Positions 31,395 through 37,327 of a DNA stretch of 37,327 bases are shown one piece after another. The DNA comes from JAKAUF01 sp050746205 (GTDB lineage: Bacteria; Acidobacteriota; Terriglobia; Terriglobales; SCQP01). Numbering within the stretch: the stretch's first letter is position 1; the number at the start of each line of letters is the position of its first letter. The stretch spans positions 1 to 37,327 of the forward strand of contig JBOGKW010000012.1 of assembly GCA_050746205.1 (NCBI GenBank), read 5' to 3'. Below the pieces are notes generated by a model that was not told the DNA's origin, made no database searches, and worked only from the letters and a program-made list of their open reading frames with translations. Both the position numbers and the translations under genes were made by a program.

Positions 31395-31712
31395 ATGCCG
31401 TTATATGAATATCAGTGCCCGGCGTGCGGCCGCCGCGTCGAAAAGATCCAGCCGGTGACGGCGCCGGAAACCGAGACCTGCATCTGCGGGGGGCAGATGG
31501 CGCGCTTGCTGTCGGCGCCGGCGATTCAGTTCAAGGGCTCGGGGTGGTACGTCACCGATTACGCGCACAAGAGCGGCAGCCCGACCAACGGCGGCGAGAG
31601 CAAAACGGCGGCGCCCGGCGGCGATAAGGCTGCGGAAAAACCGGCCGCCAAAGCCGGTGACGGTGGCGCCAGCGCGCCGGCGCCGGCCACCAGCTCCAGC
31701 AAGTCCAAATAA
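31395..31712 (+). CDS. FmdB family zinc-ribbon protein
   Basis: This small protein of 105 residues starts MPLYEYQCPACG and has a second knuckle CICGG, the four-cysteine zinc ribbon of the FmdB regulatory family. The ribbon is followed by the usual AIQFKGSGWYVTDY segment. The last 45 residues are a low-complexity Ala/Gly/Lys/Ser tail. FmdB proteins were first named as putative regulators of formamidase/amidase genes, but the true role is unclear. AAGG lies 6-7 nt upstream of the ATG. It follows the hypothetical gene by 14 bp. Confidence 0.93.
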   Translation: MPLYEYQCPACGRRVEKIQPVTAPETETCICGGQMARLLSAPAIQFKGSGWYVTDYAHKSGSPTNGGESKTAAPGGDKAAEKPAAKAGDGGASAPAPATSSSKSK

Positions 31713-31789
31713 AATAGCGGCTTGCGTGCGACGCGGCCCAGGCGCGCTTGCGGGCCGTTGTCTGCGCGCCATTCGCGGTAGCCCGCCAG

Positions 31790-32773
31790 CTAGGATTTCA
31801 GTCCCCGGGCGGCGGCCTGGGCGTAATAAGTGATGATCCAATCGGCTCCGGCACGGTGGATCGCGGTCAGCGTCTCCCACATGGCGCGCTCGCGGTCCAG
31901 CCAGCCTCGCGCTGCGGCGGCTTCGATCATGGCGTATTCGCCGCTGACCTGATAGGCGGCCAGCGGCACGGGAAGGCGCCGGCGGGCTTGGCGCAGAATG
32001 TCCAGGCAAGGAAGGGCTGGCTTGACCATCAAGACATCGGCCCCTTCTTCCCAGTCGGCCTGCATCTCTCGTAACGCCTCGCGCGCGTTAGCGGGGTCCA
32101 TTTGGTATCCCGCGCGGTCGCCCTCTTGTGGCGCGGAGTTGGCGGCTTCCCGGAAGGGGCCATAGAACGCCGAAGCCTGTTTGGCGGCGTAGGAAAGGAT
32201 GGGCAGCTGGGTAAATCCGGCGCCGTCCAGCGCCCGGCGGATAGCGGCCACGCGGCCGTCCATCATGTCGCTAGGCGCGACCATATCGGCGCCGGCTTCC
32301 GCTTGAGACACCGCGATCCGGGCCAGCACGGGCAAGGTGGAATCATTGTCCACCCGGGTTCCCCCCCTATCCCGGGTGAGCACGCCACAATGCCCGTGGG
32401 TGGTGTACTCACAAAGACAGAGATCGGTGATCACCGCCAATTCCGGTGCGGCCCGCTTGACGGCCCGGATCGCCTGCTGCACGATGCCGTCCTCGATCCA
32501 GGCGCCACTGCCGGCGTCGTCCTTGCTTGCGGGCAGCCCGAACAGCAGCACCGCCGGTATGCCCGCCCCAGCCACGGCCTTGGCTTCCTCCGCCAAGCGG
32601 TCCACGGAAAGATGAAATTGGCCGGGCAGGGAAGCGATTTCTTGCCGCACGCCGTTGCCTGGCACGCCGAAGAGCGGGCAGATCAGCTGCTCCCGATGCA
32701 GGCGGGTTTCGCGGGTCATGGCCCGCAGCGCCGGGTGGTCCCGCAACCGCCGCGGCCGGTGCACAGGAAACAT
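31790..32773 (-). CDS. hemB: Delta-aminolevulinic acid dehydratase (porphobilinogen synthase)
   Basis: This 327-residue enzyme condenses two 5-aminolevulinate molecules to porphobilinogen, the second common step of heme and cobalamin synthesis. The Schiff-base lysines are K198 (SYAAKQASAFYGPFREA) and K251 (MVKPALPCLD). The metal loop is of the zinc type: C119, C121 and C129 in DLCLCEYTTHGHCG. ATG 32773 has TACACT 6 nt upstream and no ribosome site, so a leaderless message is likely. A 12-bp palindrome lies just upstream. Heme demand here includes the cytochromes at 7440 and 9099, though the genes are far apart. Confidence 0.97.
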   Translation of the reverse strand: MFPVHRPRRLRDHPALRAMTRETRLHREQLICPLFGVPGNGVRQEIASLPGQFHLSVDRLAEEAKAVAGAGIPAVLLFGLPASKDDAGSGAWIEDGIVQQAIRAVKRAAPELAVITDLCLCEYTTHGHCGVLTRDRGGTRVDNDSTLPVLARIAVSQAEAGADMVAPSDMMDGRVAAIRRALDGAGFTQLPILSYAAKQASAFYGPFREAANSAPQEGDRAGYQMDPANAREALREMQADWEEGADVLMVKPALPCLDILRQARRRLPVPLAAYQVSGEYAMIEAAAARGWLDRERAMWETLTAIHRAGADWIITYYAQAAARGLKS

Positions 32774-32779
32774 AACGCC

Positions 32780-32785
32780 AGTGTA
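32780..32785 (-). promoter_or_regulatory. -10-like TACACT, 6 nt before the hemB ATG
   Basis: Minus-strand TACACT is followed by GGCGTT and then the ATG. The palindrome CACGGCGCCGTG (32794-32805) covers the spacer and part of the -35 position, where a regulator could bind. Confidence 0.5.
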
Positions 32786-32877
32786 GGGGATTCCACGGCG
32801 CCGTGACCGAGCGGCGGAAACAGGCCGATGAGCCATGGTGGCGCGCGGACGAGCCGTCGCGGCCACTCGCCGGGCGA

Positions 32878-33852
32878 TTAGACGCTAGCTCCAGCGCCTA
32901 CCGCGCGCCGCACCGCGCGCAGGCGGCGCTCGGCGCGCTCCCGGGCGCGTTCGCCCCCATGGGCCAGCACGCCGTGCAGCCGCGGGCGGTCCCCCAGCCA
33001 TTCGACATAGCGGCGACGCGGCTCGGCCACCACATGCTCAATGGCCTGCCACAGCGCGTCTTTGGCTACGGCCCAGCCGGTGCCCCCGGCCGTCAGCCGA
33101 GCGCGGAGGTCGCCGGCTTGCTCGTCGGTAGCGAAGTGACGATAGAGCTGAAACACCACCGCAGCATCGGCGTCCTTGGGCGCCTCGACCGGGGTCGAGT
33201 CGGTTTGGATCTGCATCACCCGTTTGCGCAGTGCGGCGGGCGGGGCGAACAGCGGAATGGCGTTGTCGTAGCTTTTGCTCATCTTCCGCCCGTCCAGGCC
33301 GGGGATGGTCTGTACGGCCTCAGGGATGAGCGGCTGGGGTGGGACCAAAAGCTCGCCGTAGACGTGATTGAAGCGCAGGGCGATGTCGCGGCAAATCTCG
33401 ACATGCTGCTTTTGGTCCTTGCCCACGGGAACGAAGTTGGCGTCGAAGGCCAGGATATCGGCCGACATCAACACCGGATAGGTGTAGGTGCCGGCGCTGA
33501 CCTCTCGCTGCTGCGCCACGGCGTCCTTGTAGGCGTGCGCCCGGTCCAACAGCCCCTTGGCGGTAAAACAGCTCAGAATCCAGCTCAGCTCCATCACCTG
33601 CGGCACGTCGGACTGGCGGTAGAGCAGCGTCCGTTCCGGGTCCAGTCCCAAGGCCAGCCAGGCGGCGGCCACCTCATCGGTGAGGGCCCGCAACGACGCG
33701 CCGTCATGCAGCGTGGTCAGGGCGTGGTAGTCGGCGATGAAATACAGGGTCTCGTACTGCTGGGCCAGGGCCAGGGCGGGCCGAAACATGCCCAGTAAGT
33801 TGCCCAAATGGGGTTGGCCGCTGGGCTTGATCCCGGTGAGGGCGACGGGCAT
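32878..33852 (-). CDS. trpS: Tryptophan-tRNA ligase
   Basis: This 324-residue class I synthetase charges tRNA-Trp. The ATP-binding motifs are HLGN (15-18, the HIGH equivalent) and KMSKS (190-194). The block GIKPSGQPHLGNLLGM and DRAHAYKD are standard for bacterial TrpS. ATG 33852 gives the family N-terminus MPVALTGIKPSG; a TTG at 33873 is in frame but adds only a Pro-rich tail. There is no ribosome site. A tRNA-Arg gene ends 30 nt upstream on the same strand with no terminator between, so the two may share one transcript. The last 25 residues are Arg/Ala-rich. Confidence 0.96.
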   Translation of the reverse strand: MPVALTGIKPSGQPHLGNLLGMFRPALALAQQYETLYFIADYHALTTLHDGASLRALTDEVAAAWLALGLDPERTLLYRQSDVPQVMELSWILSCFTAKGLLDRAHAYKDAVAQQREVSAGTYTYPVLMSADILAFDANFVPVGKDQKQHVEICRDIALRFNHVYGELLVPPQPLIPEAVQTIPGLDGRKMSKSYDNAIPLFAPPAALRKRVMQIQTDSTPVEAPKDADAAVVFQLYRHFATDEQAGDLRARLTAGGTGWAVAKDALWQAIEHVVAEPRRRYVEWLGDRPRLHGVLAHGGERARERAERRLRAVRRAVGAGASV

Positions 33853-33882
33853 GGGCGATCTAGCCGGGGGCAAGCGGTGGGG

Positions 33883-33959
33883 TGGTACGCCTGGCAGGAG
33901 TTGAACCTGCGACCTTTCGCTCCGGAGGCGAACGCTCTATCCAGCTGAGCTACAGGCGC
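33883..33959 (-). tRNA. tRNA-Arg, anticodon CCG
   Basis: This 77-nt tRNA includes an encoded CCA. The acceptor GCGCCTG pairs with CAGGCGT (one G-U pair), the D-arm contains TAGCTCAG, and the anticodon stem TTCGC/GCGAA carries loop CTCCGGA with anticodon CCG (reads CGG). The T-arm has the usual GGTTCAACTCC. It is followed 30 nt later by trpS. Confidence 0.95.
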
Positions 33960-33977
33960 CCAAGAACCGCCACTTCG

Positions 33978-33983
33978 ATTCTA
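33978..33983 (-). promoter_or_regulatory. Possible -10 TAGAAT for tRNA-Arg
   Basis: Minus-strand TAGAAT ends 18 nt before the tRNA 5' end. No good -35 is visible. Confidence 0.4.
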
Positions 33984-34056
33984 CCCGCACCGGCCCGTTC
34001 CATGGGCGGGTACGCAAAAAGTAAACAGCGTCACTCTGGCCAGGCACAAACCTCGC

Positions 34057-34062
34057 TAAAAT
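34057..34062 (+). promoter_or_regulatory. Possible -10 TAAAAT before the transpeptidase gene
   Basis: TAAAAT lies in the loop of an inverted repeat CCTCG/CGAGG (34051-34067). It would give a leader of about 70 nt before ATG 34137. Confidence 0.3.
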
Positions 34063-34136
34063 CGAGGAACGCGGGTCCATGCCGGTCCGGTGTGCGGTTG
34101 CTTTGCGCCGGCCGGGGACCCACCGACACGAGATCT

Positions 34137-35252
34137 ATGACACGGCGCGATTTTGGGCATTGGGGCTGGTGCGTAGCTGGCATCCTGGCGCTGGCCGGGC
34201 TGGGCTGGGCGGCGCGTGGGCCCGCGGCGCACCAGCGCCGGCGGCGGCGTTACATTGGACAGACCTGGACGGCCCGGCCCTATGCCCATGGGTTGGCCGC
34301 CGGCGACGTGATTGGCGGCGAGGTGGCGGAAATCCGCGAGGCGGCCGAGGACGCGCTGGGCGATTACAACGGCACGGCGGTGGTCGTGAACCCGAACAAC
34401 GGCCAGATTTTGGCGATGGTGAACCAGAAGCTGGCGCTCTCGGCGCAGTACGCGCCGTGCTCCACCACCAAGATCGCCATTGCCCTGGATGCGCTGGCGC
34501 ACGGCATCATCAATGAAAACACGCCCGTGCGCATCGGCTTCCGGCGCCACACCACCCTGACCCGTGCCCTGGCCTACTCGATCAATTCGTATTTTGAAGC
34601 GGTCGGTCGCCGCCTCGGCTTTGCCGACGTCAGCCGCTATGAGCGCGAGCTGGGTCTCGGCGCGAAGGTGGGCTGGGATATTCCCGGTGAGCAGGCGGGT
34701 GTGTATCCGACGACGCCGCCGCGGGGTGGAGTGGCCAAGCTGTGCAGCTTCGGCGCGGGAATTCACATCTCCCCACTGCAGCTGGCCTCGATCGTCGCCA
34801 CCATCGCCAATGGCGGCACCATGTATTGGCTGCAGCATCCGCGCACCGCCTACCAAGCAGAACATTTTGTGCCCCGCGTCCGCGGTCACATCGCCATCGC
34901 TCGCCTGGCGCCGGCGGTGCGCGACGGCATGATGGCGGCAGTGGATTACGGCACCGCCCGCGGCGCCTATCTGCCCGGCTTGGCGGTGCTGGGCAAGACC
35001 GGCACCTGCAGCCGCGGGGGGACGCGTTTTGGCTTGTTCGCGTCGTATGTGGGCCTGCGCCATCCCAGCTTGGTGGTGGTGGTCATCTTGCGCGGCAACG
35101 GCATGATTTATGGGCCCAAGGCGGCGCACGTCGCCGGTGAGATCTACCGCCGCCTGGATCACGACTACTATTTCGCCGATAACCGTGGCGGTCACCGTCC
35201 CAATGTGGCCCGCAGCGCCGCCGCGGCACGGGCGCAGCGTTACGGTCGCTAG
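34137..35252 (+). CDS. Penicillin-binding transpeptidase-domain protein
   Basis: This 371-residue protein has an N-terminal membrane anchor (WCVAGILALAGLGWAA, about 11-26), a basic stretch and a penicillin-binding transpeptidase domain. All three active-site motifs are present: STTK (S109, K112), SIN (148-150) and KTG (287-289). It would cross-link peptidoglycan in the periplasm. Class B PBPs normally carry a dimerisation domain of about 150 residues before the transpeptidase; here only about 50 residues separate the anchor and the domain, so it is a minimal form. A class D beta-lactamase is less likely given the membrane anchor and the PBP-like layout. ATG 34137 is the best start; the open frame to its left runs antisense through a tRNA. 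Confidence 0.88.
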   Translation: MTRRDFGHWGWCVAGILALAGLGWAARGPAAHQRRRRRYIGQTWTARPYAHGLAAGDVIGGEVAEIREAAEDALGDYNGTAVVVNPNNGQILAMVNQKLALSAQYAPCSTTKIAIALDALAHGIINENTPVRIGFRRHTTLTRALAYSINSYFEAVGRRLGFADVSRYERELGLGAKVGWDIPGEQAGVYPTTPPRGGVAKLCSFGAGIHISPLQLASIVATIANGGTMYWLQHPRTAYQAEHFVPRVRGHIAIARLAPAVRDGMMAAVDYGTARGAYLPGLAVLGKTGTCSRGGTRFGLFASYVGLRHPSLVVVVILRGNGMIYGPKAAHVAGEIYRRLDHDYYFADNRGGHRPNVARSAAAARAQRYGR

Positions 35253-35318
35253 CGGGCCGCGGCGCGAGCCGGCGGGACGCACTCGAACGGGTGGCCGGGT
35301 TGAATCGGCGCGGTTTTT

Positions 35319-36014
35319 GTGCAACCGTGGCTCAAGAGGAATGGTTCCGGGAGCGCAGGCCCCGGGGCGCAGGTGACTTTGTTTCGCGGCTATTTGCTTT
35401 TTTGGTCTCAGTGGCGCCGCCGGTTCACCGACACGGGCGCCATCGCCCCTAGTTCGCCGCAACTGGGGCGGGCGCTGACCGCCTTCCTGGCGGAGCGGCG
35501 GGGCGGCCCGCTGCGCGTGTTGGAGGTGGGCGCCGGCACCGGCGCGGTCACGCGGCAGGCGGTGGCCCGGCTTCGGAGCGGAGACCAGTTCGACGTGTGC
35601 GAGATCAACCCGGAGTTTTGCGGCTATCTCGCCGACGTGCTGCGCGCCTGGGCGCCTCAAGGCGCGGGCCCGCAGGTCCGGCTGCTGCAAAGCGACGTGC
35701 GGGCGATTGAGGCCAGCGAGGGGGGCTACGATCGCATCATTTGCGGTCTGCCGTTCAACAACTTCGCGCCGGAACAAGTGCGCGGATTGTTCGCTCATCT
35801 GTTGGGCCTGTTGGCGCCGGGCGGCGTGTTGTCCTACTTCGAATACACCTGGCTGCGCCAACTGCGCATTCGCCTCCTCGGGCCGGGACCGGAGCGCGAG
35901 CGGCTGCGCGCCATCACCGAGATCTCCCGCCGCCTATGGGCGGGGCATGAGTTTGATTCCACCGCCGTCTGGTGGAATCTGCCGCCGGCGACCGCCCATC
36001 ACCTACACGCCTAA
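35319..36014 (+). CDS. SAM-dependent methyltransferase, PmtA-like
   Basis: This 231-residue class I methyltransferase has motif I VLEVGAGTGAVT, an acidic CEINPEF ribose contact and GLPFNNF as motif IV. The opening FTDTGAIAPSSPQLGRAL is typical of phospholipid N-methyltransferases of the PmtA type, which methylate phosphatidylethanolamine toward phosphatidylcholine. An rRNA adenine methyltransferase is a weaker alternative. The start is uncertain: GTG 35319 and GTG 35373 are both in frame and neither has a ribosome site. It is convergent with the radical SAM gene, with only 24 bp between. Confidence 0.8.
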   Translation: MQPWLKRNGSGSAGPGAQVTLFRGYLLFWSQWRRRFTDTGAIAPSSPQLGRALTAFLAERRGGPLRVLEVGAGTGAVTRQAVARLRSGDQFDVCEINPEFCGYLADVLRAWAPQGAGPQVRLLQSDVRAIEASEGGYDRIICGLPFNNFAPEQVRGLFAHLLGLLAPGGVLSYFEYTWLRQLRIRLLGPGPERERLRAITEISRRLWAGHEFDSTAVWWNLPPATAHHLHA

Positions 36015-36038
36015 GCACCGGCGCGGAGCGCGGCGCCC

Positions 36039-37319
36039 CTAGGGCGTCTCCAAAGCCGCCAGCGGCTGGGGCGTGACCTCCTGAATGTCGCTGAAGCCAT
36101 GGGCCGCATTGCCCGCCAAATACCGCGCATGCGCCCGCTCCCAAGCGTCCTCCTCCGGCGGGCCGAACAGTTGCGTGTACAGCGGGCTGCCAGGAAACGC
36201 GAACACCGGCACCGGCTCGGAGACCCATACACCGGCGGCGATCAGCTCACGCCGCCAGGCAGCGATGGCCTGGCGGTCGTCGTCGGGCTCGGCGATGAGG
36301 TTGGCTTGCACCCAGGGGATGCGGCGGCGAGCGAAGGTCAGCAACGCGGCGATGCGCTCGGTCGAGAGCCGGCAGTGCTTGGCGAAGCGCTCCCGGCCGT
36401 CCGGGGTGATGCTTTCGATCCCGCACTCCATCGAAACGCAGTGGGCCGCAGCCAGTGCCTCGAGCGACTCCTCCTCCCACAGGTCAATGCGCGTCTCCAT
36501 GCCGATGGTCAGCGGCAGGTCCGCCAGCCCGGCGAGCAGCTCGCGCCGCCGCGCGCCACAGCCGAAGATCTCGTCAATGAAATACACGTAATCAAAGCCG
36601 ACCCGCGCCAGCGCCTCGGCCTCGGCCAAGACCGCGGTCACCGGCCGTTGGCGGAAGCGGTTGCGGAACAGGCTCTTGTTGCAAAAAGTGCAGTTCCAAG
36701 GGCAGCCGCGGCTGAACTCCAACTCCGCCCCCCGCCCCTGGCCGTGGAAGGCGTGGTGGCGATGCCGCCGCAGCGCGAGCGGATAATCGTGCCAATCCAG
36801 CGCCGCCAGCTGTCCCAGGTCCGCTTGCGGCAGCCGAGAGTCCAGATGCACGCCGCCGTCCTCGCGCCAGCAGCAGCCCTCGATCTGCTGCCAGCGCTCT
36901 GTCGCTAGGCGGGGCAGAATGAAATCCGGCTCGCCGCGCAGCGCCACCTCGCAGTCCAGCTTGCGCAGCGTCGCTCCAGGGGTGGCGGAGGGATGGGGTC
37001 CAATGGCTACCGTGACCCCGTGGCGCGCTGCCGCCAGCCAGGCGGCGGGCACGCGCAACTCCGGTTGCGGGCAACGCCAAAATAAATAGCTGGGCGCCGT
37101 GGTGATCACGGTGAAGTCGGGGCGGAAGTCGGCGACGCGGCGCCCCGCTTCGGCCGGCCCGAGCCCCTGCAAATGGCCGTCCAGCAGCAGCACCGTATGC
37201 CCCGCCGCCTCCAGTTGCTGGCGCGCGAACAAAAGCTCCAGCGGCAGGTGCGTCTCCCGGCAGCCGAAGTAGCTGGAGCCGGTAAAGTCCCAGTTCGGAT
37301 AAAGCAGCGCGTACCTCAC
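36039..37319 (-). CDS. B12-binding-type radical SAM protein
   Basis: This 426-residue protein has an N-terminal cobalamin-binding-like domain and a radical SAM core. The iron-sulfur motif is CPWNCTFC (C206, C210, C213). D47, H49 and G52 in DGHLQG fit the DxHxxG cobalamin motif. The opening YPNWDFTGSSYFGCRETHLPLEL resembles a radical SAM family that I recall from a named multi-gene 'rhizo-twelve' cluster, but I cannot confirm that. The start is GTG 37319, with AAGGCGG directly upstream at the window edge. Its partner genes would lie outside the window, so the substrate is unknown. Confidence 0.82.
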   Translation of the reverse strand: MRYALLYPNWDFTGSSYFGCRETHLPLELLFARQQLEAAGHTVLLLDGHLQGLGPAEAGRRVADFRPDFTVITTAPSYLFWRCPQPELRVPAAWLAAARHGVTVAIGPHPSATPGATLRKLDCEVALRGEPDFILPRLATERWQQIEGCCWREDGGVHLDSRLPQADLGQLAALDWHDYPLALRRHRHHAFHGQGRGAELEFSRGCPWNCTFCNKSLFRNRFRQRPVTAVLAEAEALARVGFDYVYFIDEIFGCGARRRELLAGLADLPLTIGMETRIDLWEEESLEALAAAHCVSMECGIESITPDGRERFAKHCRLSTERIAALLTFARRRIPWVQANLIAEPDDDRQAIAAWRRELIAAGVWVSEPVPVFAFPGSPLYTQLFGPPEEDAWERAHARYLAGNAAHGFSDIQEVTPQPLAALETP

Positions 37320-37327
37320 GCCGCCTT

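Noticed and set aside
33882..34136. An open frame extending the transpeptidase gene to the left, beginning VRLAGVEPATFRSGG.
   Set aside because: This segment is the antisense translation of the tRNA-Arg gene, a well-known annotation artefact; the real gene starts at ATG 34137.
34056..35861. A 601-codon minus-strand frame opposite the transpeptidase and methyltransferase genes.
   Set aside because: Both plus-strand genes carry clear enzyme motifs; the reverse frame is Arg/Gly/Ala-rich with no domain and spans the intergenic gap.
36042..36053. A TTGGAGACGCCC match to the 103-bp repeat on the minus strand.
   Set aside because: It is the coding end of the radical SAM gene (Leu-Glu-Thr-Pro-stop), and the following bases do not resemble the repeat.
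1..37327. CRISPR arrays, rRNA, prophage, toxin-antitoxin or restriction genes.
   Set aside because: None was seen. The only regularly spaced repeats are the ARG boxes and the 103-bp copies, which have no CRISPR-like pattern.

Overview
The window is a strongly G+C-rich chromosomal segment, densely packed with genes on both strands. It most likely comes from an Acidobacteriota-like soil bacterium. The clues are an Oar-like TonB-dependent receptor with an N-terminal carboxypeptidase-regulatory domain, several envelope proteins of types I associate with acidobacterial genomes, and a Gram-negative envelope. This assignment rests on protein style, not on a database search.

Layout from left to right. 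Positions 12-6624 hold a class I aminotransferase facing a smc-purC-cvpA run. Positions 6625-7439 have no intact gene, only a decayed IS3-type transposase N-terminus and a truncated copy of a repeat. Positions 7440-12188 are a forward envelope and redox block: a membrane-anchored mono-heme cytochrome c, a secreted protein of unknown function, a four-helix b561-like cytochrome, a YceI-like lipocalin-fold protein and a TrbI/VirB10-like repeat protein. Positions 12372-18699, reverse, are a glycan-uptake operon of TonB receptor, GH39 and GH144-like hydrolase. Positions 19192-22731, reverse, are argC-argB-GNAT-argJ behind a double ARG box. Positions 23163-24961 are a DrrAB-like ABC exporter. Then come a large TPR protein, an M23 peptidase, inorganic pyrophosphatase, a metallo-beta-lactamase-fold hydrolase, a conserved hypothetical gene plus an FmdB zinc ribbon, hemB, trpS directly behind a tRNA-Arg(CCG), a penicillin-binding transpeptidase, a PmtA-like methyltransferase and a cobalamin-type radical SAM enzyme cut close to the window edge.

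Three things stand out beyond the genes. (1) A 103-bp dispersed repeat occurs in three full, gap-free copies in intergenic DNA (22828, 27415, 27844), probably with a truncated fourth near 7330. Each full copy ends in a GCGGC-type hairpin that also recurs alone elsewhere. (2) Many transcription units have a TANNNT element exactly 5 or 6 nt before the start codon and no Shine-Dalgarno sequence, which suggests leaderless mRNAs. Using this rule changes at least one start codon. (3) The first of the two ARG boxes overlaps the apparent argC start codon, so the true argC start is probably a downstream TTG.

I found no CRISPR array, prophage, rRNA or recognisable defence system. All coordinates, distances and repeat comparisons were worked out by eye.
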